NCBI GenBank assembly: GCA_964566025.1
Contig: CAZMHF010000001.1
Location: 1-64,000, forward strand
DNA length: 64,000 bases
Direction of reading: 5' to 3'
DNA from: RGIG8306 sp964566025
Lineage (GTDB): Bacteria > Bacillota > Clostridia > Lachnospirales > Lachnospiraceae
Below the pieces are notes generated by a model. The model was not told the origin of the DNA. It saw only the letters and a list, made by a program, of their open reading frames with translations, and did not search any database. A program made the position numbers and the translations under genes. Below, in pieces: positions 48,924 to 57,107 of the stretch. Each line of letters begins with the position of its first letter. Position 1 is the stretch's first letter.

Positions 48924-49559
48924 ATGAACAGAAAGATTGGTATTTTAGGCGGAACCTTTGACCCAATCCATGACGGACACATTTTTATTGCTCAAAATGC
49001 ACTTATGAAAGCACAGCTTGATGAAGTGTGGTTTATGCCAACAAAAATACCGCCACATAAACAAAAGAGTATTATTTCGAATGAGCGTTTTCGCGGTGAA
49101 ATGATTCAAATGGCTATTCGGGATTTTCCACAGTTTGTGTATTCAGATTTTGAATTACAAAGACTAACGACAACCTATACGGCGGATACATTTGAATTGT
49201 TAGTTGAAAAATTTCCGTTGGTTGAATGGTTTTATATCGTTGGTGCCGATTCTCTTTGTTATATGGATAAATGGTATCAACCAGAGCGAATTTTTAATCT
49301 TACTTCCATTTTAGTAGCGATTCGAAATACACACGATAAAGAGACTGTTGATGAAGCTATTTCAAAACTAGAGAACACCTATGATGCTCATATTCAAACG
49401 ATTACATCAAAGGAAATCCCTATTTCGTCGAGTGAAATTCGCGCATATTTTTCAAGTAATCACAATGAAGATCTTTCAGATTGTTCTTTTAGAGAGTATA
49501 TTAGTAACGATGTGATTGAATACATTATGAAAAATAACATTTATAAGAAAAGGTCTTAA
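48924..49559 (+). CDS. nadD: nicotinate-nucleotide adenylyltransferase
   Basis: 211 aa. GILGGTFDPIHDGHI nucleotidyltransferase motif (residues 6-20) and SSSEIRAYF near the end. Makes deamido-NAD. Followed by yqeK after 2 nt, a standard Firmicutes order. Confidence 0.96.
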   Translation: MNRKIGILGGTFDPIHDGHIFIAQNALMKAQLDEVWFMPTKIPPHKQKSIISNERFRGEMIQMAIRDFPQFVYSDFELQRLTTTYTADTFELLVEKFPLVEWFYIVGADSLCYMDKWYQPERIFNLTSILVAIRNTHDKETVDEAISKLENTYDAHIQTITSKEIPISSSEIRAYFSSNHNEDLSDCSFREYISNDVIEYIMKNNIYKKRS

Positions 49560-49561
49560 TT

Positions 49562-50170
49562 ATGTATGATAAAGAATATCAAAAAAAGCTATATGAACAT
49601 TTAACAAAAAAACGATTAGGTCACTCCATTAGTGTTGCGTATACGGCTGCCTGTTTGGGCATGAAATACAACATAAACATTGATCGATTATATTTGGCGG
49701 GCTTATTGCATGATTGCGCAAAATATGATCAAGAGAATCATTTCGAAATATGTGATAAAGTTGGCATTGAATTGTTAGATGAAGAGAAAAAGAGCATCAA
49801 ATTACCTCATGCACCGTTAGGTGCCTATTATGCCAAGACAGTATATGGCGTAGAAGATGAGGAGATTTTATCGGCGATTCGTTGGCATACACTCGCTAAA
49901 AAAAATATGACCACATTTGAGAAAATCATTTTTATAGCTGATAAAATCGAACTAAATCGAAAAGCTTTGGAAGGACTAGAAGAATTACGATATGCCGCTT
50001 TTGAGAATTTGGATCAGGCAATATATCTTTCATTATATCGTACGAATCAATATCTGAAAACCAAAGGTGTTGATCAATCGGAAACTTCAAAAAAAGTATT
50101 GGATTTCTATGAAAAGGCAACTAACAAGGAGGATAGAAGATGGACATTTCTAAAAAAATGGCGAAAATAG
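49562..50170 (+). CDS. yqeK: HD-domain bis(5'-nucleosyl)-tetraphosphatase YqeK
   Basis: 202 aa. HD motif in LLHDCAKYD, plus H at HAPLGAYYAK and RWHT, typical of YqeK, which hydrolyses Ap4A symmetrically. The family usually has about 185 aa. The last 31 nt overlap rsfS. Confidence 0.92.
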   Translation: MYDKEYQKKLYEHLTKKRLGHSISVAYTAACLGMKYNINIDRLYLAGLLHDCAKYDQENHFEICDKVGIELLDEEKKSIKLPHAPLGAYYAKTVYGVEDEEILSAIRWHTLAKKNMTTFEKIIFIADKIELNRKALEGLEELRYAAFENLDQAIYLSLYRTNQYLKTKGVDQSETSKKVLDFYEKATNKEDRRWTFLKKWRK

Positions 50171-50493
50171 CGTTCGAGGCGCTTGAGGACAAAAAGGGCA
50201 ATGATATAAAGGTATTAAATATCGAAAAAATCACAACGATTGCCGATTATTTTATTATCGTAAGTGGCGATAATGTCAATCAAGTACAAGCATTGGCGGA
50301 TAATGTACAGGATAAGTTACATGAAGCAGGTTATGATGCGAGAGCAATTGAAGGTTATCAATCTGCAAATTGGATCTTGCTAGATTATCAAGATATTATT
50401 ATTCACGTATTTAATCGTGAAGATCGTCTATTTTATGATATTGAAAGAATATGGCGTGATGGAATCGAAACAACATTTGAAAACGAAAACTAA
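50140..50493 (+). CDS. rsfS: ribosome silencing factor RsfS
   Basis: 117 aa. FIIVSGDNVNQVQALADNV and EGYQSANWILLDYQDIIIHVF are family signatures. Binds L14 and blocks subunit joining in starvation. AAGGAGGATAGAAG lies before ATG 50140, inside yqeK. Last gene of the nadD group, ended by a terminator. Confidence 0.96.
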   Translation: MDISKKMAKIAFEALEDKKGNDIKVLNIEKITTIADYFIIVSGDNVNQVQALADNVQDKLHEAGYDARAIEGYQSANWILLDYQDIIIHVFNREDRLFYDIERIWRDGIETTFENEN

Positions 50494-50494
50494 T

Positions 50495-50533
50495 AAAAAG
50501 GGTATGATGCCAAATTAGCATCATACCCTTTTT
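50495..50533. terminator. bidirectional terminator between rsfS and lexA
   Basis: A 16-bp perfect stem with a 7-nt loop, A-run on the left and T-run on the right, serving both convergent genes. Confidence 0.92.
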
Positions 50534-50536
50534 GCA

Positions 50537-51178
50537 TTATGTGAAGTAACGGAAAAGACCAACTGCTTTTCCAATGATTTCGACATGTTTTACGATAATA
50601 GGATCCATAAAATCGTTTTCTGGTTGTAAGCGGAAATGACCATTTTCCTTGTAAAATGTCTTGACGGTCGCTTCTTCACCAATTAGAGCGACAACAACAT
50701 CGCCATTTGATGCAGTAGATTGCTTTTGAACGAGCAAATAGTCGCCTGGATAAAAGCCAATATTAATCATACTTTCGCCCTTAATACGTAGGGAGAATAT
50801 TTCTTTTCCTTGTGGTAAAAACTCTTCGTTCAGCGCAATATAGTTCACAATGTTTTCTTCGGCTAACATAGGCATCCCGGCAGCGACATCACCAACAACG
50901 GGAACTTGAATAACGCTAGTATCAATGGAAGCTTCTGAAGGGACAGAAGTGTGGTAGAAGCTTTCGTCATTGATCAACATGGCTCTTGTCTTTGATGGGT
51001 CTTTCTTAATGTAACCAAGCTTCTCTAGCGTCTCAATATGAGCATGTACACTAGATGTCGATTTTAAATTAACTGCTTCGCCAATTTCTCTAACTGTAGG
51101 CGGATAGCCCTTTTCACGTATATAATCTTTAAGGCAATTAAGAACCTCTAATTGTTTTTTTGAAAGTTTCTCAGACAT
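50537..51178 (-). CDS. lexA: SOS repressor LexA
   Basis: 213 aa from ATG 51178, with AAAAGGAGGG in front; the longer frame from 51286 crosses the promoter. Winged helix-turn-helix N-terminus (KQLEVLNCLKDYIREKGYPPTVREIGEAV), Ala-Gly self-cleavage site in DVAAGMP, catalytic Ser in GESMINIGF and Lys in EATVKTF. Divergent from yneA with SOS boxes between. Confidence 0.97.
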   Translation of the reverse strand: MSEKLSKKQLEVLNCLKDYIREKGYPPTVREIGEAVNLKSTSSVHAHIETLEKLGYIKKDPSKTRAMLINDESFYHTSVPSEASIDTSVIQVPVVGDVAAGMPMLAEENIVNYIALNEEFLPQGKEIFSLRIKGESMINIGFYPGDYLLVQKQSTASNGDVVVALIGEEATVKTFYKENGHFRLQPENDFMDPIIVKHVEIIGKAVGLFRYFT

Positions 51179-51208
51179 AATATGCCCTCCTTTTTGTAAT
51201 CTAAAAAT

Positions 51209-51237
51209 AGTATAACACAGAATTTTACGATTGAAAA
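51209..51237 (-). promoter_or_regulatory. lexA promoter
   Basis: On the minus strand, TATACT (51214-51209) and a weak TTTTCA (51237-51232), 17-nt spacer. A degenerate SOS box (51248-51259) lies just upstream. Confidence 0.6.
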
Positions 51238-51247
51238 GATGTTTTTC

Positions 51248-51259
51248 GAAAATCTGTTC
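51248..51259. promoter_or_regulatory. degenerate SOS (LexA) box
   Basis: GAAAATCTGTTC, one change from the GAAC-N4-GTTC Firmicutes box. It lies just upstream of the lexA -35 box. Less sure than the two boxes of yneA. Confidence 0.5.
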
Positions 51260-51279
51260 GATTTTTTTGCTAAAAACGG

Positions 51280-51308
51280 TTGACACAATCGAACATATGT
51301 ACTATACT
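51280..51308 (+). promoter_or_regulatory. yneA promoter with LexA box in the spacer
   Basis: TTGACA at 51280-51285 and TATACT at 51303-51308, 17-nt spacer. The box GAACATATGTAC (51291-51302) fills the spacer, so LexA would cover the promoter. Confidence 0.9.
51291..51302. promoter_or_regulatory. SOS (LexA) box 1
   Basis: GAACATATGTAC, one base off the GAAC-N4-GTTC palindrome, between -35 and -10 of yneA. Confidence 0.8.
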
Positions 51309-51315
51309 TATAGCA

Positions 51316-51327
51316 GAACATATGTTC
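51316..51327. promoter_or_regulatory. SOS (LexA) box 2
   Basis: Perfect GAACATATGTTC palindrome, 25 nt centre-to-centre from box 1, just after the yneA transcription start. Confidence 0.9.
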
Positions 51328-51362
51328 TTGATTGTTTTTTTAGGTTAAAAGGAGGTTATATT

Positions 51363-51689
51363 ATGAAACAGATCACATCAAACGTTATGACACATAAACG
51401 AGCTCTCCAAATTGCATTTATTAGTCTTGTTTTTATTTTTCTTATTGTTATCACTGTTCGTTCAAATGCATTTTCAGGCGGTCATCCAAAGACAAATCGT
51501 GAGAAAACATATATCAGCATTACGATTAAACCTGGTGATACATTGTGGAGCATTGCAGAGCGTTATACATCAGAAGAGTACACAAGTATTAATGATTATG
51601 TGAAAGAGCTAAAGACCTTAAATAAAATTGGATATGGTGGCGCGATTCGTGCTGGAGAAAAGCTTCTTGCATTTTACTATGCCGATTGA
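51363..51689 (+). CDS. yneA: YneA-like SOS cell-division inhibitor with LysM domain
   Basis: 108 aa from ATG 51363, with AAAGGAGG 8 nt before it. A membrane segment (about 17-38) is followed by a LysM-type domain (about 55-105: TIKPGDTLWSIAERYT). Size, layout, neighbour lexA and SOS boxes match Bacillus YneA (about 105 aa), which stops division during DNA damage. Sequence identity beyond the LysM domain cannot be judged here, so the name rests partly on context. Confidence 0.85.
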   Translation: MKQITSNVMTHKRALQIAFISLVFIFLIVITVRSNAFSGGHPKTNREKTYISITIKPGDTLWSIAERYTSEEYTSINDYVKELKTLNKIGYGGAIRAGEKLLAFYYAD

Positions 51690-51718
51690 TTAGTAAAGGT
51701 ATTTCCTCAACATATTAC

Positions 51719-51756
51719 AACACGGTACAATTCTTGATTGAATTGTACCGTGTTTT
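51719..51756. terminator. terminator between yneA and glmS
   Basis: A perfect stem ACACGGTACAATT/AATTGTACCGTGT with an 8-nt loop and TTTT after it; also usable on the minus strand for glmS. Confidence 0.85.
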
Positions 51757-51762
51757 GAAATA

Positions 51763-51781
51763 GGATACTCGTAATCCGCTT
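51763..51781. repeat. short hairpin repeat, related to 6925-6943
   Basis: 18 of 19 positions match 6925-6943, in the same orientation. It touches the last base of the glmS stop codon. Confidence 0.65.
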
Positions 51782-53601
51782 TATTCTACGGTTACCGATT
51801 TAGCTAGATTTCTTGGCATATCCACATCAAGGCCTTTTTTGTAAGATGTGTGGTATGCAATTAATTGGACAATTCCTGCAACTAAGAAACTCGTAAATCG
51901 ATCATCTATATCAGGAACGGTAAGATGGATATCGTATGTTTCTGCATTGACTAAAGCTGATTCTTTTGTAATTAAGATAACATAGGCTCCACGTGCCTTC
52001 ACTTCCTCTATATTTGAAATCGTTTTACTATAGATAGTTTCTTGTGTTGCAATAGCAATAACAGGAACATCCTTTTCGATTAACGCGATCGTTCCATGCT
52101 TTAATTCACCAGCAGCATAAGCCTCTGCATGAATATACGATATTTCTTTTAATTTTAATGAGCCTTCCATCGCAAGAGAGTAGTCTATACCTCGACCTAT
52201 AAAAAACGTACTTGTACATTTTTTGAGATAATCAGCCACTTCTATGATCGTATCTTGATTTTGTAATACTTGCGTCAATAACTCAGGAACACGTGTTAAT
52301 TCTTTCATAAATTGAATGGCTTCATCTTTTGAAAAACGCTTTCTTACTAAGGCGATTTTGCAACCAAGCATAGCCAATGTCATTACTTGTGCTGTATAAG
52401 CTTTTGTACTTGCTACGGCGATTTCTGGACCTGTATACATATACATAATATGGTCGCTTTCACGTGCAATTGTAGAGCCTTTTGAATTAACTACGGCAAT
52501 TGATTTTGCACCATATGTTTTTGAAAGACGAAGTGCTTCTAATGTATCAATTGTTTCACCTGATTGAGAGATAACAACAATCAATGTTTTATCATCAACG
52601 ATTGGTTTGTCATAACGATATTCGGAGGCAATGGATACGGTAATTGGAATTTGAATGATGGATTCAATCATTGATTTAAAAACCATTCCAGCATACATAG
52701 CTGTTCCACAAGCAATCACCTGAATTTTATTAAAATCCATTAAATCCTCATCAGTAATATGGTCTACTATTGACAAATCTGGAAGTTGATTTACTAGTCG
52801 CGCCGAGATAGTAGCGGAAAGCTTCTCTGGTTGCTCCATAATTTCTTTGAGCATATAGTATTCATAACCACCTTTTTTAGCATCTTCGATATTCCATGTA
52901 ACTGTTTGAAATTTTGGTGTAAATGGAACGTTATCAAAATCAACGATTTCAATTTTAGTTTCGTTAAGAATCACAATATGATGCTCCGGGATTACAAAAT
53001 ATTCGTTTGTATGAGCAATTAGTGCTGTTAAATCCGATGCCACCAATGTACCAGTAGGAGAGATAGCTGCAACCATTGGGCTTACATTGCGTACACAAAA
53101 AAATTGATTCGGAAAATCACTAAATAAAATGCAAAATGCAAAGGAACCTTCAAATTGTGCAACCGCTTTTGTAATAGTTTCTGTTGGATTTCCATCATAC
53201 AATTGATTAATGACTGCACAAGCAACTTCGCTGTCTGTTTCACTGTTTAATGTACCTTCCAAATGAAATTGCTCAATTAATGCATGATAGTTTTCAATGA
53301 TACCATTATGAATCAATGCAACTTTGCCACACATATGTGGATGCGAATTAAAATCAGAAACACCACCATGTGTTGCCCAACGTGTATGGCCAATTCCACA
53401 AGTAGAAGAGTTCTCTAATTCCCGCACGAGTGTTTCAAGTTCTTGTACTTTACCAGCTTTTTTATAAAGCTTGATTTTATGATCATTTGTGCTTAAAGCG
53501 ATTCCAGCACTATCATAACCACGATATTCTAATTTTTTTAAGCCATCAATTAATATATCTTTTACAGGTAGCGTACCTGTATAACCTATAATTCCGCACA
53601 T
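51781..53601 (-). CDS. glmS: glutamine-fructose-6-phosphate aminotransferase (isomerizing)
   Basis: 606 aa. N-terminal glutaminase with Cys2 (MCGIIGYTG) and two SIS sugar isomerase domains (SQSGETIDTLEAL, STKAYTAQV), ending MPRNLAKSVTVE. Makes glucosamine 6-phosphate for the cell wall. Controlled by the ribozyme in its leader. GGAG precedes the start. Confidence 0.98.
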   Translation of the reverse strand: MCGIIGYTGTLPVKDILIDGLKKLEYRGYDSAGIALSTNDHKIKLYKKAGKVQELETLVRELENSSTCGIGHTRWATHGGVSDFNSHPHMCGKVALIHNGIIENYHALIEQFHLEGTLNSETDSEVACAVINQLYDGNPTETITKAVAQFEGSFAFCILFSDFPNQFFCVRNVSPMVAAISPTGTLVASDLTALIAHTNEYFVIPEHHIVILNETKIEIVDFDNVPFTPKFQTVTWNIEDAKKGGYEYYMLKEIMEQPEKLSATISARLVNQLPDLSIVDHITDEDLMDFNKIQVIACGTAMYAGMVFKSMIESIIQIPITVSIASEYRYDKPIVDDKTLIVVISQSGETIDTLEALRLSKTYGAKSIAVVNSKGSTIARESDHIMYMYTGPEIAVASTKAYTAQVMTLAMLGCKIALVRKRFSKDEAIQFMKELTRVPELLTQVLQNQDTIIEVADYLKKCTSTFFIGRGIDYSLAMEGSLKLKEISYIHAEAYAAGELKHGTIALIEKDVPVIAIATQETIYSKTISNIEEVKARGAYVILITKESALVNAETYDIHLTVPDIDDRFTSFLVAGIVQLIAYHTSYKKGLDVDMPRNLAKSVTVE

Positions 53602-53645
53602 AAAAATAACTCCTTTATTTTAAAGTTTAAATAACAATACGATAT

Positions 53646-53667
53646 GTATTTTGAGTATCCGAATTGA
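53646..53667. repeat. short hairpin repeat, related to 1428-1449
   Basis: 20 of 22 positions match 1428-1449. It lies in the glmS leader, between the ribozyme and the start codon, opposite in orientation to the copy at the glmS stop. Confidence 0.65.
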
Positions 53668-53677
53668 ATTAATAATG

Positions 53678-53823
53678 GTTGTATTGATTTTGTTTCTTTG
53701 TTGCCAAAGGTTTTGTCAATACATTACGCAGCCATTATATCTACGAAAAGGCATCCGCCGAATTCTCGATAACCTTTTTCCTCGTTAGCCTAATTTATTT
53801 TGTTTAACTAGGCGCTTGGCGCT
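53678..53823 (-). ncRNA. glmS ribozyme
   Basis: On the minus strand the core elements are seen in order: A|GCGCC at the cleavage site (between 53823 and 53822), AAGCGCC, ACGAGG, GGTTATCGA, TTCGGCGGATGCC (53762 down to about 53750), then the P4 region with CCTTTGGCAACAAAG. The ribozyme binds glucosamine 6-phosphate and cuts its own mRNA. The rest of the 483-bp gap 53602-54084 holds the glmS and ttcA promoters and one repeat. The 3' limit is approximate. Confidence 0.93.
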
Positions 53824-53872
53824 AACTTCTAAGTTTTACTCGGTTATTCCTCCAATGATAATCGATGAAGTG

Positions 53873-53901
53873 ATTATAGCATAGTGGCCATTATAATGCA
53901 A
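53873..53901 (-). promoter_or_regulatory. glmS promoter
   Basis: On the minus strand, TTGCAT (53901-53896) and TATAAT (53878-53873), 17-nt spacer; transcription starts about 45 nt before the ribozyme cleavage site. Confidence 0.8.
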
Positions 53902-54016
53902 ATTTGCGACTAACAAATGCATGAAATAGCAGTATAAAGGACGATATTTATTCAATCCAACTATTCGCTAAAGAATAGTTTAACGAATAGTTAATAGTGT
54001 AAAACACATTCTTTTA

Positions 54017-54045
54017 TTGTGTTTGTTCGTATTGACTGTTATAAT
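54017..54045 (+). promoter_or_regulatory. promoter of the ttcA-like gene
   Basis: TTGTGT at 54017-54022, TATAAT at 54040-54045, 17-nt spacer with TG before the -10. Confidence 0.65.
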
Positions 54046-54084
54046 AGCGTTAAGTCACATCATTAAAGGAAATACTATTTTATT

Positions 54085-54834
54085 ATGAATCTTCAACTTT
54101 TATATAGCTATACACGAAAAGCAATTGATACATTTCATATGATTGAGGAAAACGACAAAATTGCAATTGGAATTTCTGGTGGTAAAGATTCCTTAACCTT
54201 ACTTTATGCACTTGCTGGCTTACGTAGATTTTATCCAAAGAAATTCGATTTGTATGCTGTTACTGTGAATTTAGGTTTCCCTACAACTGAACAAGGCATT
54301 TCATTTCAAGAGGGATTTAAACCAATCAAGCAATTATGCGCGGATTTAGATGTTCACTATACGATTGTGGATACACAAATATATGATATCGTCTTTACAG
54401 AGCGTTCTGAGAAAAATCCATGCTCATTATGCGCAAAAATGCGAAAAGGTGCTTTAAATGACGCAATGAATCAATTGGGGATCAATAAAATCGCTTATGC
54501 ACACCATAAAGATGATATTATTGAAACATTAATGATGTCCTTGATTTTTGAAGGTAGAATTCATACATTTGCCCCCGTTACCTATTTAGACCGTACAGAT
54601 TTAACAGTTATTAGGCCTCTTATGTATGTTACAGAGCAAGACGTGATATCGTTTAAAGATTCATACAAGCTCCCCGTATTTAAAAGTCCTTGTCCCGCCA
54701 ATGGATATACCAAACGAGAATATGCAAAAAAACTGATTTCTGATATACAAAATGAAAGCAATACCGCCAAAAACTGTATGTTTACAGCGATTTTAAAGAG
54801 CAATATTAAAGGGTATGAGGATATTCACCCCTAA
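54085..54834 (+). CDS. TtcA/TilS-type PP-loop tRNA 2-thiocytidine synthetase-like protein
   Basis: 249 aa. PP-loop SGGKDSLTLLYAL at about residue 32, CSLCAKMRKGAL (CxxC) at 113-124 and a third cysteine in CPANG, as in TtcA, which thiolates cytidine 32 of tRNA with an iron-sulfur cluster. It may instead belong to a close PP-loop group. The ATG lies about 10 nt after a weak AAAGGAAA. An integrase gene follows after 20 nt. Confidence 0.88.
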   Translation: MNLQLLYSYTRKAIDTFHMIEENDKIAIGISGGKDSLTLLYALAGLRRFYPKKFDLYAVTVNLGFPTTEQGISFQEGFKPIKQLCADLDVHYTIVDTQIYDIVFTERSEKNPCSLCAKMRKGALNDAMNQLGINKIAYAHHKDDIIETLMMSLIFEGRIHTFAPVTYLDRTDLTVIRPLMYVTEQDVISFKDSYKLPVFKSPCPANGYTKREYAKKLISDIQNESNTAKNCMFTAILKSNIKGYEDIHP

Positions 54835-54854
54835 GTTGATGAAAGGAGCAAATA

Positions 54855-55904
54855 ATGGCCGAACTTACTTATAAAGATCAGATGGATCGCCAAAATACAG
54901 AAAAATTGCGCGAATTATTGGCGCCATTACCTCCTTATGTAAAAGACTTTTTTCGTGGTATTGAATACCGCACAGCATCACGCACGCGTATTGCATATGC
55001 TTATGATTTAACTATTTTTTATACATTTTTATCAACCTCATCAAACTGCTTACAACACAAAGATATTCTTGATATCTCGCTAAGTGATTTAGAAAATTTA
55101 TCTGCAGGCGATATATATGATTATATGGATTTTTTAAAGCTATACAAAAAAAATAATGATGAAAAAAGCAATCAAGAACGTGGTGTTATGCGAAAGCTTG
55201 CTTCACTACGCTCATTTTATAATTATTATCTTCAATTAGAACGCATTGAAAAAAATCCGACGACATTGGTTCCACTTCCTAAATTGCATGATAAAACGAT
55301 TATTCGATTAGATATTGATGAAATTGCACTGTTACTTGATCAAGTAGAGGGCGGAGAAAATTTAACCGAAAAACAAAAGGTTTATCATGAAAAAACACGT
55401 GTCAGAGACTTGGCGTTAATTACATTATTGCTTGGCACAGGAATTCGAGTTTCAGAGTGTGTTGGATTGAATATTCAAGACGTTGATTTTAACAACTATT
55501 GCATCAAGGTGGTTCGAAAAGGTGGTAAAGAGGCATCTGTTTATTTCGGTGACGAAGTTTATGAGGCGCTACTCTTCTACCTCGAAGAACGCGAGAAAAT
55601 AGCGGCCTTTCCGAGTGATGAACATGCATTATTTTTATCGCTACAAAAGAAACGATTATCCGTTCGCTCAGTAGAAAAATTAGTAAAAAAATATTCGATG
55701 ATGGTTACAACCTTTAAAAACATTACACCACATAAGCTTCGAAGTACCTTTGGTACTGCATTATATCAAGAAACAGGCGATATTTATCTTGTTGCAGATG
55801 CACTTGGGCACAGTGATGTGAATACAACAAAGAAGCACTATGCAGCAATCGACGAGGATCGTCGAAAACGCGCAAGAAATGCCGTTAAGCTTCGTGAAGA
55901 TTAA
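54855..55904 (+). CDS. tyrosine recombinase, XerC/XerD family
   Basis: 349 aa, longer than the ~300 aa Xer proteins. N-terminal SAM-like core-binding domain (about 20-140), catalytic domain with Arg in LLGTGIRVSE, Lys in VRKGGKEA, HKLRSTFG, LGHSDVNTT and Tyr in KKHYAAID. Probably a chromosome-dimer resolvase paralogue; a relative of XerC is often near lexA in Clostridia. No attachment site or cargo is visible. Ribosome binding site GAAAGGAG. Confidence 0.9.
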   Translation: MAELTYKDQMDRQNTEKLRELLAPLPPYVKDFFRGIEYRTASRTRIAYAYDLTIFYTFLSTSSNCLQHKDILDISLSDLENLSAGDIYDYMDFLKLYKKNNDEKSNQERGVMRKLASLRSFYNYYLQLERIEKNPTTLVPLPKLHDKTIIRLDIDEIALLLDQVEGGENLTEKQKVYHEKTRVRDLALITLLLGTGIRVSECVGLNIQDVDFNNYCIKVVRKGGKEASVYFGDEVYEALLFYLEEREKIAAFPSDEHALFLSLQKKRLSVRSVEKLVKKYSMMVTTFKNITPHKLRSTFGTALYQETGDIYLVADALGHSDVNTTKKHYAAIDEDRRKRARNAVKLRED

Positions 55905-55918
55905 CGGCATGCATATTT
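55881..55918 (+). terminator. weak terminator at the recombinase stop
   Basis: 7-bp stem GCCGTTA/TAACGGC across the stop codon with a T-rich tail. Weak because the loop is 14 nt and the T-run is broken. Confidence 0.4.
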
Positions 55919-55928
55919 TGTTTTATGT

Positions 55929-56558
55929 CTAATCAATTAATTCAAGTTCTTTCATATACGCGATAATTACATCCGCTGTTTTATCCGTTCCAAGCTTAGA
56001 GCTATCAATGCAAAGGTTATAGTTTTTGGGGTCTCCCCATTTTAGTCCTGTGTGATAACTATAATAACTTGCACGACGTTTATCCGATTTTGAAATCAAA
56101 GATTTCGCTTTATCAGCCGGATGTCCATAGTCATTTACCATATTATTGATTTTGTAATCTTGATTTGCGTGAATGAATATAGAAACAACATTTTTGTGCT
56201 CTGATAACGCATAATCTGCACAACGACCAATAATTACACAAGATTCTTGATCTGCTAGTCGTTTAATTGTCTCAAATTGTGCTAAAAACACCTTATGATT
56301 AAGTGGCATATCAAACATATTAGAGTTATTATAACTTAACGCATAAGTATCCATTACGAGCGAATAGATTAAACTATTTGCTTTTTTTTCGTCATGCTGT
56401 TCCATGATTTCTTCGCTCATTCCGCTTTCTTTTGCAGCGAGCGACAACAATTCTTTGTCATAACACTTAATGCCTAATTTTTGTGCCAGTAGTTGACCGA
56501 TCATGCGACCGCCACTTCCACTTTCTCTTGCAATTGTAATTACAAATTGTTTTGTCAT
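55929..56558 (-). CDS. cytidylate kinase-like family protein
   Basis: 209 aa. P-loop region IARESGSGGRMIGQLLAQKLG, typical of the AAA_26 cytidylate kinase-like family. The family has no known substrate; CMP kinase activity is not shown. ATTTGG-type CMP-binding residues cannot be confirmed. GGAGGG precedes the start. Third gene of the unit with dut and the oxidoreductase. Confidence 0.85.
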   Translation of the reverse strand: MTKQFVITIARESGSGGRMIGQLLAQKLGIKCYDKELLSLAAKESGMSEEIMEQHDEKKANSLIYSLVMDTYALSYNNSNMFDMPLNHKVFLAQFETIKRLADQESCVIIGRCADYALSEHKNVVSIFIHANQDYKINNMVNDYGHPADKAKSLISKSDKRRASYYSYHTGLKWGDPKNYNLCIDSSKLGTDKTADVIIAYMKELELID

Positions 56559-56570
56559 AATAAATCCCTC

Positions 56571-57107
56571 CTATTTTTTTGTTGTGCTTCCAATCCCACC
56601 ATTTCGTATAGTGGAAACGTCATCATCAATGGTAATCCCATATTGAATGAACAATCCTTGTATAAAACCTGCTCCCATAGGAAGCGTCACTGTTTCATTT
56701 TTGATTGAATGGTTTGTTAATTTTACAAAAATGTGCCCTTCATTGTCTGAATTATAATAATCGCTATCAATAATGCCAACGGTATTATCCGCTTGTAAGC
56801 GATATTTAAAACCTAGGCTACTTCGTGGATAAATTTGCAGGACATAATCCTCTTCCATCCAAGCACGAATACCTGTTGGAATTTTTATGTTCTTACCAGG
56901 TTCAATGTGAAATGTCGCAGGTGCAAAAAAATCATAACCCGCACTACCACTTGTTGCACGTAACGGTAGGGAAATAGCATCGTAAATCGCCTTAATCGAC
57001 AAGGCCGTACAATCCTCTAAATAAAATACTATATCAGGAAATGTATCCATCCATGCTTTTTCAAATTCCGCATAGCTTACTTTTTCAAATCGAGCAATTC
57101 TTCTCAT
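56571..57107 (-). CDS. dut: dUTP diphosphatase (trimeric dUTPase-like)
   Basis: 178 aa. Recognisable motifs: RATSGSAGYDF (motif 1), YPRSSLGFKYR (motif 2), NTVGIIDSDYY (motif 3), GGIGSTTKK (motif 5 with Gly-Ser-Thr). It converts dUTP to dUMP. N-terminal extension of about 40 aa compared with short dUTPases. ATG 57107 chosen, 5 nt after AGGAG. Overlaps the preceding gene by 4 nt. Confidence 0.9.
   Translation of the reverse strand: MRRIARFEKVSYAEFEKAWMDTFPDIVFYLEDCTALSIKAIYDAISLPLRATSGSAGYDFFAPATFHIEPGKNIKIPTGIRAWMEEDYVLQIYPRSSLGFKYRLQADNTVGIIDSDYYNSDNEGHIFVKLTNHSIKNETVTLPMGAGFIQGLFIQYGITIDDDVSTIRNGGIGSTTKK

Noticed and set aside
51179..51286. Longer start of lexA
   Set aside because: It covers the lexA promoter; ATG 51178 has AAAAGGAGGG in front and gives family length.
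54855..55904. Integrase of a genomic island
   Set aside because: No attachment repeats, cargo or tRNA nearby; flanks are housekeeping genes, so a Xer-type role fits better.
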